NCBI GenBank assembly: GCA_039923455.1
Contig: JBDTCS010000156.1
Coordinates: 1-13,339 of the forward strand
Reading direction: 5' to 3'
DNA: 13,339 nt
Origin: JBDTCS01 sp039923455
Lineage (GTDB): Bacteria; Bacteroidota; Ignavibacteria; Palsa-1295
The first letter of the stretch is position 1. Each line of letters opens with the position of its first letter. Position numbers and translations under genes: made by a program. The notes under the pieces are model-generated. The model saw only the letters and a list, made by a program, of their open reading frames with translations, did no database searches and was not told the DNA's origin. Positions 1 to 8,340 of this stretch are shown piece after piece.

Positions 1-887
1 GTATCCGTAAAGTGACCGTCGGCTCCGGTGATCCCAGTACCTACGGGATCAACTGTCAGCGCAACAAGCTTACTGTTTGGCGAGAAGCTTGCATGGTACA
101 AGACATCGATGGTGCGCGGAGCGTTGATTTGGCTTCTGTCAAGATAGAAGGTTTGTTTCTGAGGCACAGAATGAATATCATCCACAATCGTAACAATGTG
201 CGACCCATCGCGACTCCTCGCCTTGACTATCGGCTCAAGGAGCACATTATTGTCCGTTGGATATGGCAGCAAAATTTGCGTTCGTGGACAATAGAGTCCG
301 GCAAAGTGCTGCCCAAGTGGAAAAGATATTCCAATCAACATGCTGTCAGAGTTGAATGTTGATTTTGGAAACCAATCGAATAACTCAATTCCAGACGGCC
401 CAAGCGGACCACACGTATCGGGCGAAATTCTTCGGCACTCCTTCGTCGAAACTCGGTAGGTATAAATATTCCTAACCCCAAAAGAGTGACCACCAGCTGA
501 GCTGGAGTCGACACTGGAAAACACTTCCAACGCGAGTAGATCGGGGTCATAAGGAGACCACATGGGAGCACTAAATGCGTAATCGGATTCGCGTGGAAGG
601 CGAGGACTGATTGCGATCTGGGTAGATTTCAACGTTGCTAGATCCAGCACGTAAACAGTGTTCCCTCTTGCGTTCAGGTAGGATAAATACTTGTCATCGC
701 CAGATACCTTTTGAAGGTTATGTCCTCTTCCGGGTATGAACCGATCCCCGCCTGTGGAGTCATCTGGGAGTGGGCAACCACATCCATCTGAACGGAATTG
801 AGAACGGGCCTCATACGATTGGAGTACAACAATTACAACGAGTAAGAACAGCGCACTTAATTTTAGTATCTTGTTCACATCTTTCAT
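1..887 (-). CDS. Secreted TolB/WD40-like beta-propeller protein, 3' part beyond left edge
   Basis: Reading the minus strand from the ATG at 885-887 gives one frame open to the window edge (295 codons, no stop), so this is a 5'-complete, 3'-truncated gene. The N-terminus (MKDVNKILKLSALFLLVVIV...) has a basic start and a hydrophobic core, then VLQSYEARSQF, so it looks like a Sec signal peptide. The mature part begins with a Cys pair (DGCGCPLP). It contains stretches such as SGDDKYLSYLN, ALEVFSS and SFSPNSKLVALTVD, which resemble the blades of TolB/PD40-type propellers; that fold is inferred from pattern only. It starts 5 bases after the stop of the T9SS peptidase upstream, so the two are probably one transcript. 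No Shine-Dalgarno is visible before the ATG. A periplasmic or exported partner of the protease is plausible, but no specific function is recognised. Confidence 0.75.
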   Translation of the reverse strand, partial: MKDVNKILKLSALFLLVVIVVLQSYEARSQFRSDGCGCPLPDDSTGGDRFIPGRGHNLQKVSGDDKYLSYLNARGNTVYVLDLATLKSTQIAISPRLPRESDYAFSAPMWSPYDPDLLALEVFSSVDSSSAGGHSFGVRNIYTYRVSTKECRRISPDTCGPLGPSGIELFDWFPKSTFNSDSMLIGISFPLGQHFAGLYCPRTQILLPYPTDNNVLLEPIVKARSRDGSHIVTIVDDIHSVPQKQTFYLDRSQINAPRTIDVLYHASFSPNSKLVALTVDPVGTGITGADGHFTD

Positions 888-892
888 TAAAC

Positions 893-3487
893 TTAGTGAA
901 TGACGACTATTCGTTTTGTCTCCCTATAATTACCACTTGTTAGGCGTCCGGTGTAAAGCCCGGAAGCTAGCTCCACCGTTGACAGATTAAAATCGGTCCG
1001 GCCAGGATCCACCTGTCTTTGGTAAACGACCCTTCCCAAACAATCAATCAAATCAAACTTGCCTCCCAATGGGTTATTCGAAATACTGATAGCGACTTGT
1101 GTACTCGCTATAGATGGCCAAATACTAAATTGAGGTTGTAAAGGCAGGCTCTCACTTTCGTCCGCTTTTTTGCAGGTAGGGCAAGGGACCCCGAGAATGG
1201 TAACCGCAATTTTGAACTCACCTCCATTAGGGAAGATCCCAAGACAATGATGAAGAGAATCCGGAGAAGTCGGGTCATCCCAAATCTCATACTGATAGGT
1301 GCACGCTGATAGCTTAGTCGAATAGGTGTGATTGATCCCAGGTATCTGTGCCCAACCACTATCCTTCGGATAGCTGCACATCATTTCAGAATTTGGCTCC
1401 TCAAAATTTTCGAAGGTGCTTCCATCGTTCTTAAAATAAAATGACCATCCTTCCTTGCGGCCAGAAAGACTGCAACCCCATGCGTATACCTGATTAGGAC
1501 TCGTAGTACTTAGATGAAGCCCTGAGTAATCAAAAGCAGCAATATTCTTCCGCCAACGAACAAAGTAATGTCCGGTAGGGACAGAAGTCGTAGTCTTAAA
1601 GGTATATCCTGTCGGATCGTAGAAGTACATCGGGATTCGCTGAGTTGATGTCCCAGACCAGGTCCCTATATTCATGTGTGCGAAATCGGCCGAGCTAACC
1701 TCCAAATGGAAGAGTTTATAGCCCATACCCGGATTAGGACTTAAAGTTGTACTCGCCATCATTTCGAACAGGTTATCCGCTTTGAGAAAACCCCAACCTG
1801 TGTGGGTATCATAACCATCTCGATTGGTGAAGCCATCGTAAGGATCTGTCGTGTAGCCATTCCCTGGACCAATATCCAATGCCGAAGCCTTGATTATACC
1901 TTCAATATCTTCGCGATAATATTCCTGTGGATCTGTGACTGATAGGAAATGTCTCAAATTTGCAGCTATTCCGGTTGCATGAGGCGCTGCGAAGGATGTG
2001 CCACCGTGATAGCTGAAGTTATCGGGAGTTCCTGAAGAGTGTAGAATACAATCGTTCAAGTCGGCATCGAGACCATAATCCAAAGGGTCGCCATCTTCTC
2101 CGCCCGGGGCTATGATATCAATTCCTGGATTGTGATTTGAGTAACTAATTCGCTCCTTGCTAGCTTTCGACGCTCCAACTGACAAAACCTCGCTCGCCGG
2201 TTCATAGCTGCACGGAAATTTAATCGCAGAATTCCCATCGTTTCCTGTACAGGCAACAAAAGTAGCGTGGTTCTGAAACACCACGGAGAGTGCACACCTC
2301 AGTTCAAGGGGGTGATACTGAAAGGTCCAGCTGGCATTGATCACATCGCAACCGTAACCGTATAAAGGAGAATATACTGAGTGTACCACAGCGTCCATGA
2401 TCGACCTGAAAATATCGTCGCTCCTTGGTTTCTCGTGCCCGCATGGTGAACTCGAAGATATATCTGTAACTGTATAGCCGAGAAGTTTAGAGCCTAGATC
2501 GTCGGATGTGCTAGCCCATCCACCGGCTATGCCCGCAATCCCCGCGAAGTTGTTAGTATAAGCCGCAATAATCGAGGCAATTGGTGTCCCGTGGTTTGCC
2601 CCATTAGCTACACAGGCTCCAGCAAAAAAGCCAGTCGAGGATTTATTCTGATGGCCCAAACAATGATCTGTGTACCCTTCAAAATCGTAACCTCCAATAA
2701 CCTTTAAAGTCGCACCAAGGCCACCTCCGAGGTCGTCGCGCCAATAATCAAGACCGTTGTCAATGACTGCGACTGTACCATGTGGGTACGGATAGCTGCC
2801 CGCATCAGTCCACGTCCCTCCCGTCTCGAAGTCCCATGCCTTTTCCATACCAATCATTGTCGTTGACAAACTTGTTTGGTAGACCCCAAATTGGGGGTCA
2901 TTCGGCGTGTTCTCATAAGAACCCAAGTATACGGGTGTTGCCAATTCGATCGTCGGCAGGCCTGCTCCATAGAGATCGGCGAGCGCAGTTATGGCACTCG
3001 TGTCATTCGCGAACTGGGCTTCGAGCCAATCAAAAGGATCCATCGGGATTGTATCACCATATCGCGTACGACTCAATGTGTCCATGAGTGGATTAGCAGC
3101 TGTCAAGCGTGTCAAGTAAGCAACACCTCTATTTGCCAAGATCGATCTCGCACCAGTATCAAGTATAACTGTCAATGGCAAATGCTGCCGGAATAACGAA
3201 TCTTTGCAGCGTGGGAAATACATAAACGAATCAACAGTCAGGCCTGACCCAGCAATAAGCGAGTCACAATTATAGTTAAGCTGACTATAATCCAATGTGC
3301 CTCTCCGAAATTTTATTACAATAACATCATGCACATAGGCGCTATCGGGCGGCGGCCATGAGTGATAGTAGCTACCTCCGCCTGTCGTATCCGTATAACT
3401 GTGTGCGTAAGGCTGTGCGCAAACTCTTGAACCTAACGGGTTTAGTGTAGCAAAGGCAAGGATGGTAAAAAAGAGAAGAGTTTTCAT
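893..3487 (-). CDS. Secreted S8 (subtilisin-like) serine peptidase with T9SS C-terminal sorting tail
   Basis: The protein is 864 aa when started at the ATG at 3485-3487. I prefer this start to one 14 codons upstream because it begins directly with a signal peptide (MKTLLFFTILAFATL, then a likely cleavage after SRVCAQ). The subtilase triad is visible: Asp243 in VAVIDNGLD, His299 in NHGTPIAS, and Ser498 in GGTSFAAPHATG. The oxyanion-hole Asn416 lies in ACTGNDGNS. Residues about 25-200 may be a propeptide or spacer. A Cys-rich region without a recognised domain occupies about 580-775. Residues about 785-864 match the Por-type T9SS tail (FSIWPS, then LIDCLGRVVYQ, ASGLYTGRLTSG, and KRIVVIH at the end), which directs export across the outer membrane and usually surface attachment. 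Expected role: extracellular proteolysis. It is the first gene of a pair with the propeller protein 5 bases downstream, and it is divergent from asnB across about 195 bases. Confidence 0.93.
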   Translation of the reverse strand: MKTLLFFTILAFATLNPLGSRVCAQPYAHSYTDTTGGGSYYHSWPPPDSAYVHDVIVIKFRRGTLDYSQLNYNCDSLIAGSGLTVDSFMYFPRCKDSLFRQHLPLTVILDTGARSILANRGVAYLTRLTAANPLMDTLSRTRYGDTIPMDPFDWLEAQFANDTSAITALADLYGAGLPTIELATPVYLGSYENTPNDPQFGVYQTSLSTTMIGMEKAWDFETGGTWTDAGSYPYPHGTVAVIDNGLDYWRDDLGGGLGATLKVIGGYDFEGYTDHCLGHQNKSSTGFFAGACVANGANHGTPIASIIAAYTNNFAGIAGIAGGWASTSDDLGSKLLGYTVTDISSSSPCGHEKPRSDDIFRSIMDAVVHSVYSPLYGYGCDVINASWTFQYHPLELRCALSVVFQNHATFVACTGNDGNSAIKFPCSYEPASEVLSVGASKASKERISYSNHNPGIDIIAPGGEDGDPLDYGLDADLNDCILHSSGTPDNFSYHGGTSFAAPHATGIAANLRHFLSVTDPQEYYREDIEGIIKASALDIGPGNGYTTDPYDGFTNRDGYDTHTGWGFLKADNLFEMMASTTLSPNPGMGYKLFHLEVSSADFAHMNIGTWSGTSTQRIPMYFYDPTGYTFKTTTSVPTGHYFVRWRKNIAAFDYSGLHLSTTSPNQVYAWGCSLSGRKEGWSFYFKNDGSTFENFEEPNSEMMCSYPKDSGWAQIPGINHTYSTKLSACTYQYEIWDDPTSPDSLHHCLGIFPNGGEFKIAVTILGVPCPTCKKADESESLPLQPQFSIWPSIASTQVAISISNNPLGGKFDLIDCLGRVVYQRQVDPGRTDFNLSTVELASGLYTGRLTSGNYRETKRIVVIH

Positions 3488-3682
3488 TATCGAACTAGAG
3501 AAATGATTGCGGTAAAAATGCGAGTGCAATTTCTAAAAACCTCATGAACCTTTAATGTGAAAATGAAACATTGGGTATAAGTTCCGCCGAGTGCCGTACT
3601 ACCAACGGCGAGTTTGTTCTTCAAGGTCTCCCGAATCCCCTTTTCCCGATGATGGGCACTCACAATCCGTAATTTCGCATAT

Positions 3683-5611
3683 ATGTGTGGAATCGCCGGC
3701 ATACTTGCTCTTGGTACAAACGCCCCGCTTCCCGATCGTGCTGAGCGCGTTCGGGCGATGATGCGTGCGCTCGCGCATCGCGGACCCGACGATGAAGGGC
3801 TGTATGCTCCCGAAGATTCACGTGTCACACTCGGGCATCGCCGACTCTCCATCATTGATCTATCTCCGGATGGGCATCAGCCGATGCAACGCGCGACGTT
3901 GGAAGGCGATCAAGCAGCAATCGTCTTCAATGGGGAGATATACAATTACAAATCACTGATCGCAAGCGAGCATATCCCGAACGTGAAGAACGACACGGGC
4001 TTGTTGCTCGAACTCCTCACGCGGGATGGTGAGAATGCACTGAATAAACTTCGCGGATTTTTTGCGTTCGCACATTGGTCACCGAATTCGCGCGAGCTTT
4101 TTATTGCGCGAGATGCGCTTGGTAAGAAGCCGCTTTATTATTCTATTCGCAGCGGCCAATTTATTTTTAGCTCTGAGTTGCGTTCACTCATGGCAAGCGG
4201 ACTCATTCCGTTTCAACTTTCGCAATCCGGGCTTTCCAGTTATCTTGCATTTTATTCTCTGCCCGCTCCGGAGACAATGATCGAAGGGGTTTCGCTATTA
4301 CCAGCGGGACATCAGCTGAAAATCGATGCACACGGTGAAATCCGAACTCGGCGGTGGTGGCGCTTGCCGGAATACTCCCCCATCAAGATCGGTCCGGCAG
4401 ATGCTGCAGAGCAAGTCCGTGCACTTTTAGAAGAGTCCGTTCGATATCGACTCGTGAGTGATGTTCCTGTCGGAGCGTTTCTTTCGGGTGGTATTGATTC
4501 GAATGTGATCGTCGCGTTAATGTCGAAGTTGACTCAGACATCCGTCTCCACATTTACACTCGGTTTTGATCAGACAGGTTTTACGGATGAAACGCAGCTT
4601 GCGAGTATGGGTGCGAGCATGTATGGTGCAAAGCATCATCAGAAGATCATCAGCGCAGATGATATTGCGCTCGCGCTTCCAGATTTTTTTCGTGCAATGG
4701 ATTCTCCGACGGGTGATGGACTGAATTCATTCATCGTTGCTCGTGCAGCGCGTGAACTTGATCCTGCACTGAAGGTTGTGCTGTCTGGAGTTGGCGGCGA
4801 TGAGCTCTTCATCGGATACAAAAAATTTCGATGGATGGCACAGCACAAGCAGTGGCTGGATTTCGCCGGAATGCTTAGTGATTCCACTCGTCACACGCTC
4901 GAAAGTAAATTGCGCCGAATAGGTTTTGGTCCTGCGCAGATAACGAATGCACTCCGAAGTCTGCTCGATCCAAGCTACACTCGCGTGCTCTTCGATGCCA
5001 ATGCGCAATCACGACTCATGACAACGAGTGCACCACAGAGCACAAATGCGGTACAGAGCACGAATGCCATTCAAAGTCACATCGATAAAACCCTTCGTGA
5101 TTGCTCCATTGCCTCGGAGCGAAATCCTATCGCGCGTCTACAGCGACTCGACTATGAAAATTATTTACCGAACATGCTCTTGCGTGATCTCGATGTGATG
5201 ACGATGTCGCAGAGCCTCGAAGCACGCGCACCATTCCTCGATACAAAACTTGTGGAGTTTGTTTGGAGCATTCCAGTCGAGGATAAAGCGCAGGGGCCAT
5301 CGAAGTCCCTGCTTGTTCGAGCCTGCGAAGATATTCTTCCGGAGGCGATCCGCACAAAGCGTAAGACTGGTTTTGAATTACCGATGGATTCGTGGCTGAA
5401 GCGCGGCATACTCTCCAGCTATCGTGAGTTACTTGCAAGCGCAGATCTTGATCTGGTTCGCGATGGACATCTGAACAGCGATGAAGTTCGCGCACTCGAA
5501 GCAGTCTTCATGCGTGGCGAAGCGCATTATATGTCGGTGTGGTCCATCATTGCGCTTGAGTTTTGGTATCGGTCGTATCTCCATCCGGAAACGATTGGAG
5601 GCACAGCATGA
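3683..5611 (+). CDS. asnB: Asparagine synthase (glutamine-hydrolysing), AsnB type
   Basis: The 642-aa enzyme transfers ammonia from glutamine to aspartate (or, in glycan clusters, sometimes to a sugar acid) using ATP. The start is fixed by MCGIAG: Cys2 becomes the N-terminal glutaminase nucleophile after Met removal. The class II amidotransferase domain spans about 2-200 (HRGPDDEG, NGEIYNY at 83-89). The synthetase domain follows, with the PP-loop SGGIDS at 268-273, the GVGGDELF motif at about 369-376, SLEARAPFLD at 511-520 and KTGFELPMDSW at about 561-571. Residues 452-465 are a short repeat (QSTNAV then QSTNAI then QS) that looks like a lineage-specific insertion. No Shine-Dalgarno precedes the start. 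The 3' end overlaps the glycosyltransferase by ATGA, so the two are translationally coupled. That context favours a role in surface polysaccharide or glycoconjugate synthesis, although simple asparagine biosynthesis cannot be excluded. Confidence 0.93.
   Translation: MCGIAGILALGTNAPLPDRAERVRAMMRALAHRGPDDEGLYAPEDSRVTLGHRRLSIIDLSPDGHQPMQRATLEGDQAAIVFNGEIYNYKSLIASEHIPNVKNDTGLLLELLTRDGENALNKLRGFFAFAHWSPNSRELFIARDALGKKPLYYSIRSGQFIFSSELRSLMASGLIPFQLSQSGLSSYLAFYSLPAPETMIEGVSLLPAGHQLKIDAHGEIRTRRWWRLPEYSPIKIGPADAAEQVRALLEESVRYRLVSDVPVGAFLSGGIDSNVIVALMSKLTQTSVSTFTLGFDQTGFTDETQLASMGASMYGAKHHQKIISADDIALALPDFFRAMDSPTGDGLNSFIVARAARELDPALKVVLSGVGGDELFIGYKKFRWMAQHKQWLDFAGMLSDSTRHTLESKLRRIGFGPAQITNALRSLLDPSYTRVLFDANAQSRLMTTSAPQSTNAVQSTNAIQSHIDKTLRDCSIASERNPIARLQRLDYENYLPNMLLRDLDVMTMSQSLEARAPFLDTKLVEFVWSIPVEDKAQGPSKSLLVRACEDILPEAIRTKRKTGFELPMDSWLKRGILSSYRELLASADLDLVRDGHLNSDEVRALEAVFMRGEAHYMSVWSIIALEFWYRSYLHPETIGGTA
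5036..5077 (+). repeat. 18-bp tandem repeat inside asnB
   Basis: Two 18-base units (5036-5053 and 5054-5071) differ by three bases and are followed by a partial third (CAAAGT). They encode QSTNAV, QSTNAI and QS in frame, so the duplication keeps the reading frame. They sit between the GVGGDE and SLEARAPF motifs of the synthetase domain, probably on a surface loop. Confidence 0.7.
5597..5601 (+). promoter_or_regulatory. Shine-Dalgarno site of the glycosyltransferase gene
   Basis: GGAGG lies within the last codons of asnB, 6 bases before the ATG at 5608. It decides that start over the in-frame ATG at 5563 inside asnB and the later ATG at 5623. It is the only clear Shine-Dalgarno motif before any start in the window. 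Confidence 0.7.
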
Positions 5612-6786
5612 AAGAGCAACACATGAATAAGAAGGCAATGCGTATCGGCGTTGCGTCGCTGGGTCGAATCTCGGAAGATACGGGTGGACGAAACTACATC
5701 GAACATTTTTTTCGCACACTTCAAACAATCAAGCAACCGCATCACTTCACGCTATTCTTGAGTGAAGGCGAACGCGAGCAACTTGATCTCGGTGCGTATC
5801 CACCAGAGATAGTTGTGATCAACAATAGTAAGTCCACTCCACTTCACAAAGTGTGGGGCGAGCAATTCAAACTTCGCAAGGCAATTCAGCTCGCAGGGAT
5901 CGATCGGATGTATTTCCCCGGTAATTTCGCATCAAGAAATTGTCCGGTGCCATACGTTCTCAACGTTCGTGCAACTACGCATTACTACGGCAAAGCACTC
6001 GGCATCGACTTCACACGCCGCTTCATTCGAAAGCGTTTAATGCCATTCAGTGCCAGACGCGCTGCCGCGATTATCACCCCGAGCGAAGCTATCAAAAAAG
6101 ATGTTGTTAGGTTCACCGGTGCTTTGGCGGAAAAGATAACCGTGATACCGCACGGCGTGGATACTTCGCTTTTTGATGGCAAGAAAAATCGCGCAGATGC
6201 CGAAGGGCTCAAGACTCTCTCGGAGTTCAAGCTGGAGAGCGGTAAATATTTGCTCTACGTTTCGGCACTCTGGCGCTATAAGAATCAAGACAAACTCATC
6301 CGCGCACACGCTGCACTCGTGAAGAAGAAGCGGTTGCAATATCCGTTGGTGATCGCCGGGCTTGGAACAGGAACGGAAAAAACGTATCTCGATCAATTGT
6401 ATAATTTGCCGAAGTCTCTGGGCACAGAAGATCTTGTGATTTTCACCGGACAACTTCCGCAATCAAAGCTGCGGTATCTTTACGCACACGCTCGGGCATT
6501 TATATTTCCATCTTCGTACGAAAGCTTCGGCAACCCAATCTTCGAATCGTGGGCTTCCGGTATTCCGATTGCAACCGCGAACGTGCATTCGTTTCCGGAG
6601 ATAACGGGTGGTGCCGCGATACTCTTCGACCCGCTGGACACTGCCGCAATGCAATTGGCCATGGAATCTGTTTCGCTCGATGAGGAAAAACGGCGAACAC
6701 TCGTGCGGCTTGGCAACGAGCGCGTGAGAATGTTTTCCTGGGAGTTATGCGTGAGGCGAACGCTCTCTCTCCTGGAAAGTGTTTAG
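5608..6786 (+). CDS. Glycosyltransferase family 4 (GT-B fold)
   Basis: The 392-aa protein should transfer a sugar from an activated nucleotide donor to a glycan or lipid acceptor at the cytoplasmic side of the membrane. The C-terminal donor-binding half is typical of GT4: IPHGVDTSLF at about 180-189, LLYVSALWRYKNQDKLI at about 215-231, VIAGLGTG at 248-255, VIFTGQLP at 277-284, and the E-x7-E motif with Glu305 and Glu313 (YESFGNPIFES). The N-terminal Rossmann-like half starts at MRIGVASLGR and contains the DTGGRNYIEHF acceptor-side loop. Start choice: the ATG at 5608 overlaps the asnB stop (ATGA) and has GGAGG 6 bases upstream. A longer start at 5563 lies well inside asnB and adds residues without GT similarity. 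The donor and acceptor cannot be read from sequence. Pairing with AsnB suggests O-antigen or exopolysaccharide-type work. After the stop there is only a weak 5-bp hairpin (6804-6821) followed by TATTTT. Confidence 0.9.
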   Translation: MKEQHMNKKAMRIGVASLGRISEDTGGRNYIEHFFRTLQTIKQPHHFTLFLSEGEREQLDLGAYPPEIVVINNSKSTPLHKVWGEQFKLRKAIQLAGIDRMYFPGNFASRNCPVPYVLNVRATTHYYGKALGIDFTRRFIRKRLMPFSARRAAAIITPSEAIKKDVVRFTGALAEKITVIPHGVDTSLFDGKKNRADAEGLKTLSEFKLESGKYLLYVSALWRYKNQDKLIRAHAALVKKKRLQYPLVIAGLGTGTEKTYLDQLYNLPKSLGTEDLVIFTGQLPQSKLRYLYAHARAFIFPSSYESFGNPIFESWASGIPIATANVHSFPEITGGAAILFDPLDTAAMQLAMESVSLDEEKRRTLVRLGNERVRMFSWELCVRRTLSLLESV

Positions 6787-6911
6787 GCCGTCGAGGAATT
6801 TGTGCGCATTTTATTGTGCGCTATTTTGACGAATAGGATTTATCGAATCCGTAGCTTTATCGCTTTAGCTTCATCACCTGTTCGAATGTTTGCTTCGCGC
6901 TTTAGAGAACT

Positions 6912-7205
6912 ATGACAAAAGCTGACATCGTTAACCGTGTTGCCACCGCTACCGGTGTAACAAAATTCGAGACCGAGATTTTGGTCGATGGTTTTTTTAA
7001 GACTATCGCAGATCTTTTGGCTGACGGCGATCATCTGGAAATCCGTGGCTTTGGTACGTTCAAGATCAAAAAGCGATTAGCTCGTATGGCGAGAAATCCG
7101 AAGACCGGCGAAGAGGTCGCAGTGGATGAACACTACACGCCGACCTTCAAGCCCTCGCGCGAACTTCGCTCGCTCATTGATGTTCGTCATAAGCGCAAGG
7201 CATAA
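6912..7205 (+). CDS. HU/IHF-family DNA-binding protein
   Basis: The 97-aa protein has the normal length and whole-chain pattern of the bacterial histone-like family. An alpha-helical dimerisation part covers MTKADIVNRVATATG through FFKTIADLLADGD, followed by the beta-arm signature IRGFGTFKIKKRLARMARNPKTGEEV with the DNA-contacting basic residues and the NP turn, and the C-terminal helix PSRELRSLID. It would bend and compact DNA as a dimer. Whether it is HU or an IHF-like paralogue cannot be decided here. The basic tail HKRKA is encoded by the first degenerate copy of a 14-bp tandem repeat, and the stop codon lies inside the second copy. No Shine-Dalgarno is seen. The 125-base leader holds a small hairpin (GGATT 6836-6840 with AATCC 6846-6850). 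The next gene starts 85 bases on. Confidence 0.95.
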   Translation: MTKADIVNRVATATGVTKFETEILVDGFFKTIADLLADGDHLEIRGFGTFKIKKRLARMARNPKTGEEVAVDEHYTPTFKPSRELRSLIDVRHKRKA

Positions 7206-7262
7206 AGCGCAATGTATAAAGCGCAGTGTATAAAGCGCAGTGTATAAAGCGCAAGGCATAAT
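7188..7262 (+). repeat. 14-bp tandem repeat spanning the 3' end of the HU gene
   Basis: Units are a 13-base copy at 7188-7200, then 14-base copies at 7201-7214, 7215-7228, 7229-7242 and 7243-7256, then a partial CATAA. The consensus is TATAAAGCGCAGTG. The two central copies are identical and the outer ones differ at two or three positions. The first copy encodes the end of the HU protein and the second carries its stop codon. No strong self-complementarity is seen, so it is not a classical terminator. Confidence 0.9.
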
Positions 7263-7290
7263 TTAATTCAAAGTTTCGAAAACGTAACAC

Positions 7291-8196
7291 TTGAGTACTC
7301 CAGAGACCGAACCGACACTTCAAGAACCATCACACCTCGAATGCCAGCAATGCGGCTTCGAAGATCTGGACAATGCTGTCCGTGATAGCGGTGCGACCGT
7401 TTGCCCCGTCTGTGGTACCGAGTTTGGAAAGTCGGAGGTGATAGTCGAAGTGCCATCCGAGGTCGTCTCCAAAAATCCGGCACCGAAGATAAACATTTCG
7501 AACGAGGCACTCATGCTCGAGCGATTGATTGAAACACCACCGATTCCCGATCAAGCGCCGGGAAGTCTGCTTGGGATTATTTTCTTTGTCATCCTTGCCG
7601 TTGGTGTCGGAATTTATTTTATCGCGCAAAAGCCCGACAAGTTTGCACCGTCGCAAGAGAACATGACGTCCTCGACAGCAGCGGTCGATTCCGCTGCCCT
7701 CTTTCAAAAGCGACTTGCAGCGCAGCCTGTGCTCGATTCGCTTGAACGCGCAGTGAAGGCAAACCCGAAGGATCAAGCAGCGTTGCTATTGCTTGCCGAT
7801 AATTATTTTGACACGGAGTATTGGGATCGTGCGCGAAAAGCGTTCGCCACATATCTTGTGATGAAACCTTCCGATGTCGATGCCAGAGTAGACTACGCGA
7901 CGACGATCGTGCGAGCCGACGACGACCCTGAACTTGCGATAACACAAATTGAAAAGGCGCTTGAGTACAATCCAAATCACGCGTTAGGGCTGTACAACGC
8001 CGGATTTTTCTCGCTCCGCAAATCGGGAGCGAATCACATGGCTGGTCTCGAACAAGCAAAGAGTTATTTCAATCGAGCACGAAAAGCTGCGGAGACCTCG
8101 AACCCCCAGATGGTCGAGACGATCGATAAGATCCTCTCCGAACTGGAGAAAATGCCTGGGGCGGATGCGCAAGGCACGGCCACTCCGGCTGAGTAA
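7291..8196 (+). CDS. Zinc-ribbon, single-TM, TPR-repeat membrane protein
   Basis: The 301-aa protein starts at a TTG codon. An in-frame TAA at 7285-7287 blocks any upstream start, and the next ATG (residue 75) would delete the zinc ribbon, so TTG is favoured. Order of parts: a four-Cys zinc ribbon (Cys18-x2-Cys21 ... Cys38-x2-Cys41, in ECQQCGF and VCPVCGTEF); an acidic/Pro linker; one transmembrane helix at about 92-112 (LLGIIFFVILAVGVGIYFIA); a linker; then TPR-like helices from about 130 to 290 with motifs such as AALLLLADNYFDTEYWDRARKAF, whose first part is the helix pair and whose second is a repeat start, and ALEYNPNHALGLYNAGFFSL. The predicted topology is ribbon in the cytoplasm and TPR outside the inner membrane, by inference. 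The TPRs suggest a scaffold or assembly factor. No specific family is recognised. It lies 85 bases after HU and may be co-transcribed through the tandem repeat. A weak 5-bp hairpin (8200-8218) follows the stop but has no T-run. Confidence 0.8.
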   Translation: MSTPETEPTLQEPSHLECQQCGFEDLDNAVRDSGATVCPVCGTEFGKSEVIVEVPSEVVSKNPAPKINISNEALMLERLIETPPIPDQAPGSLLGIIFFVILAVGVGIYFIAQKPDKFAPSQENMTSSTAAVDSAALFQKRLAAQPVLDSLERAVKANPKDQAALLLLADNYFDTEYWDRARKAFATYLVMKPSDVDARVDYATTIVRADDDPELAITQIEKALEYNPNHALGLYNAGFFSLRKSGANHMAGLEQAKSYFNRARKAAETSNPQMVETIDKILSELEKMPGADAQGTATPAE

Positions 8197-8340
8197 ACGC
8201 TCCCCCTACTTGCGGGAGGTTGGAATACTTGCCAAGAAACCGGAAACTCTCTGGCCCCATTAATGTTTCAGGGGTGCTCGATTTATGAGAGCGAAAGTGT
8301 CATAACCCAGATTTTTTTACCCAATTTTTGAATTTTACGT

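Noticed and set aside
3488..3529. Upstream ATG start for the peptidase (14 extra residues)
   Set aside because: The extra residues would place a polar segment before the signal peptide, and the start at 3487 gives a normal Sec signal.
6804..6828. Terminator after the glycosyltransferase gene
   Set aside because: Only a 5-bp GCGCA/TGCGC stem with a poor T-tract (TATTTT) is present, too weak to call.
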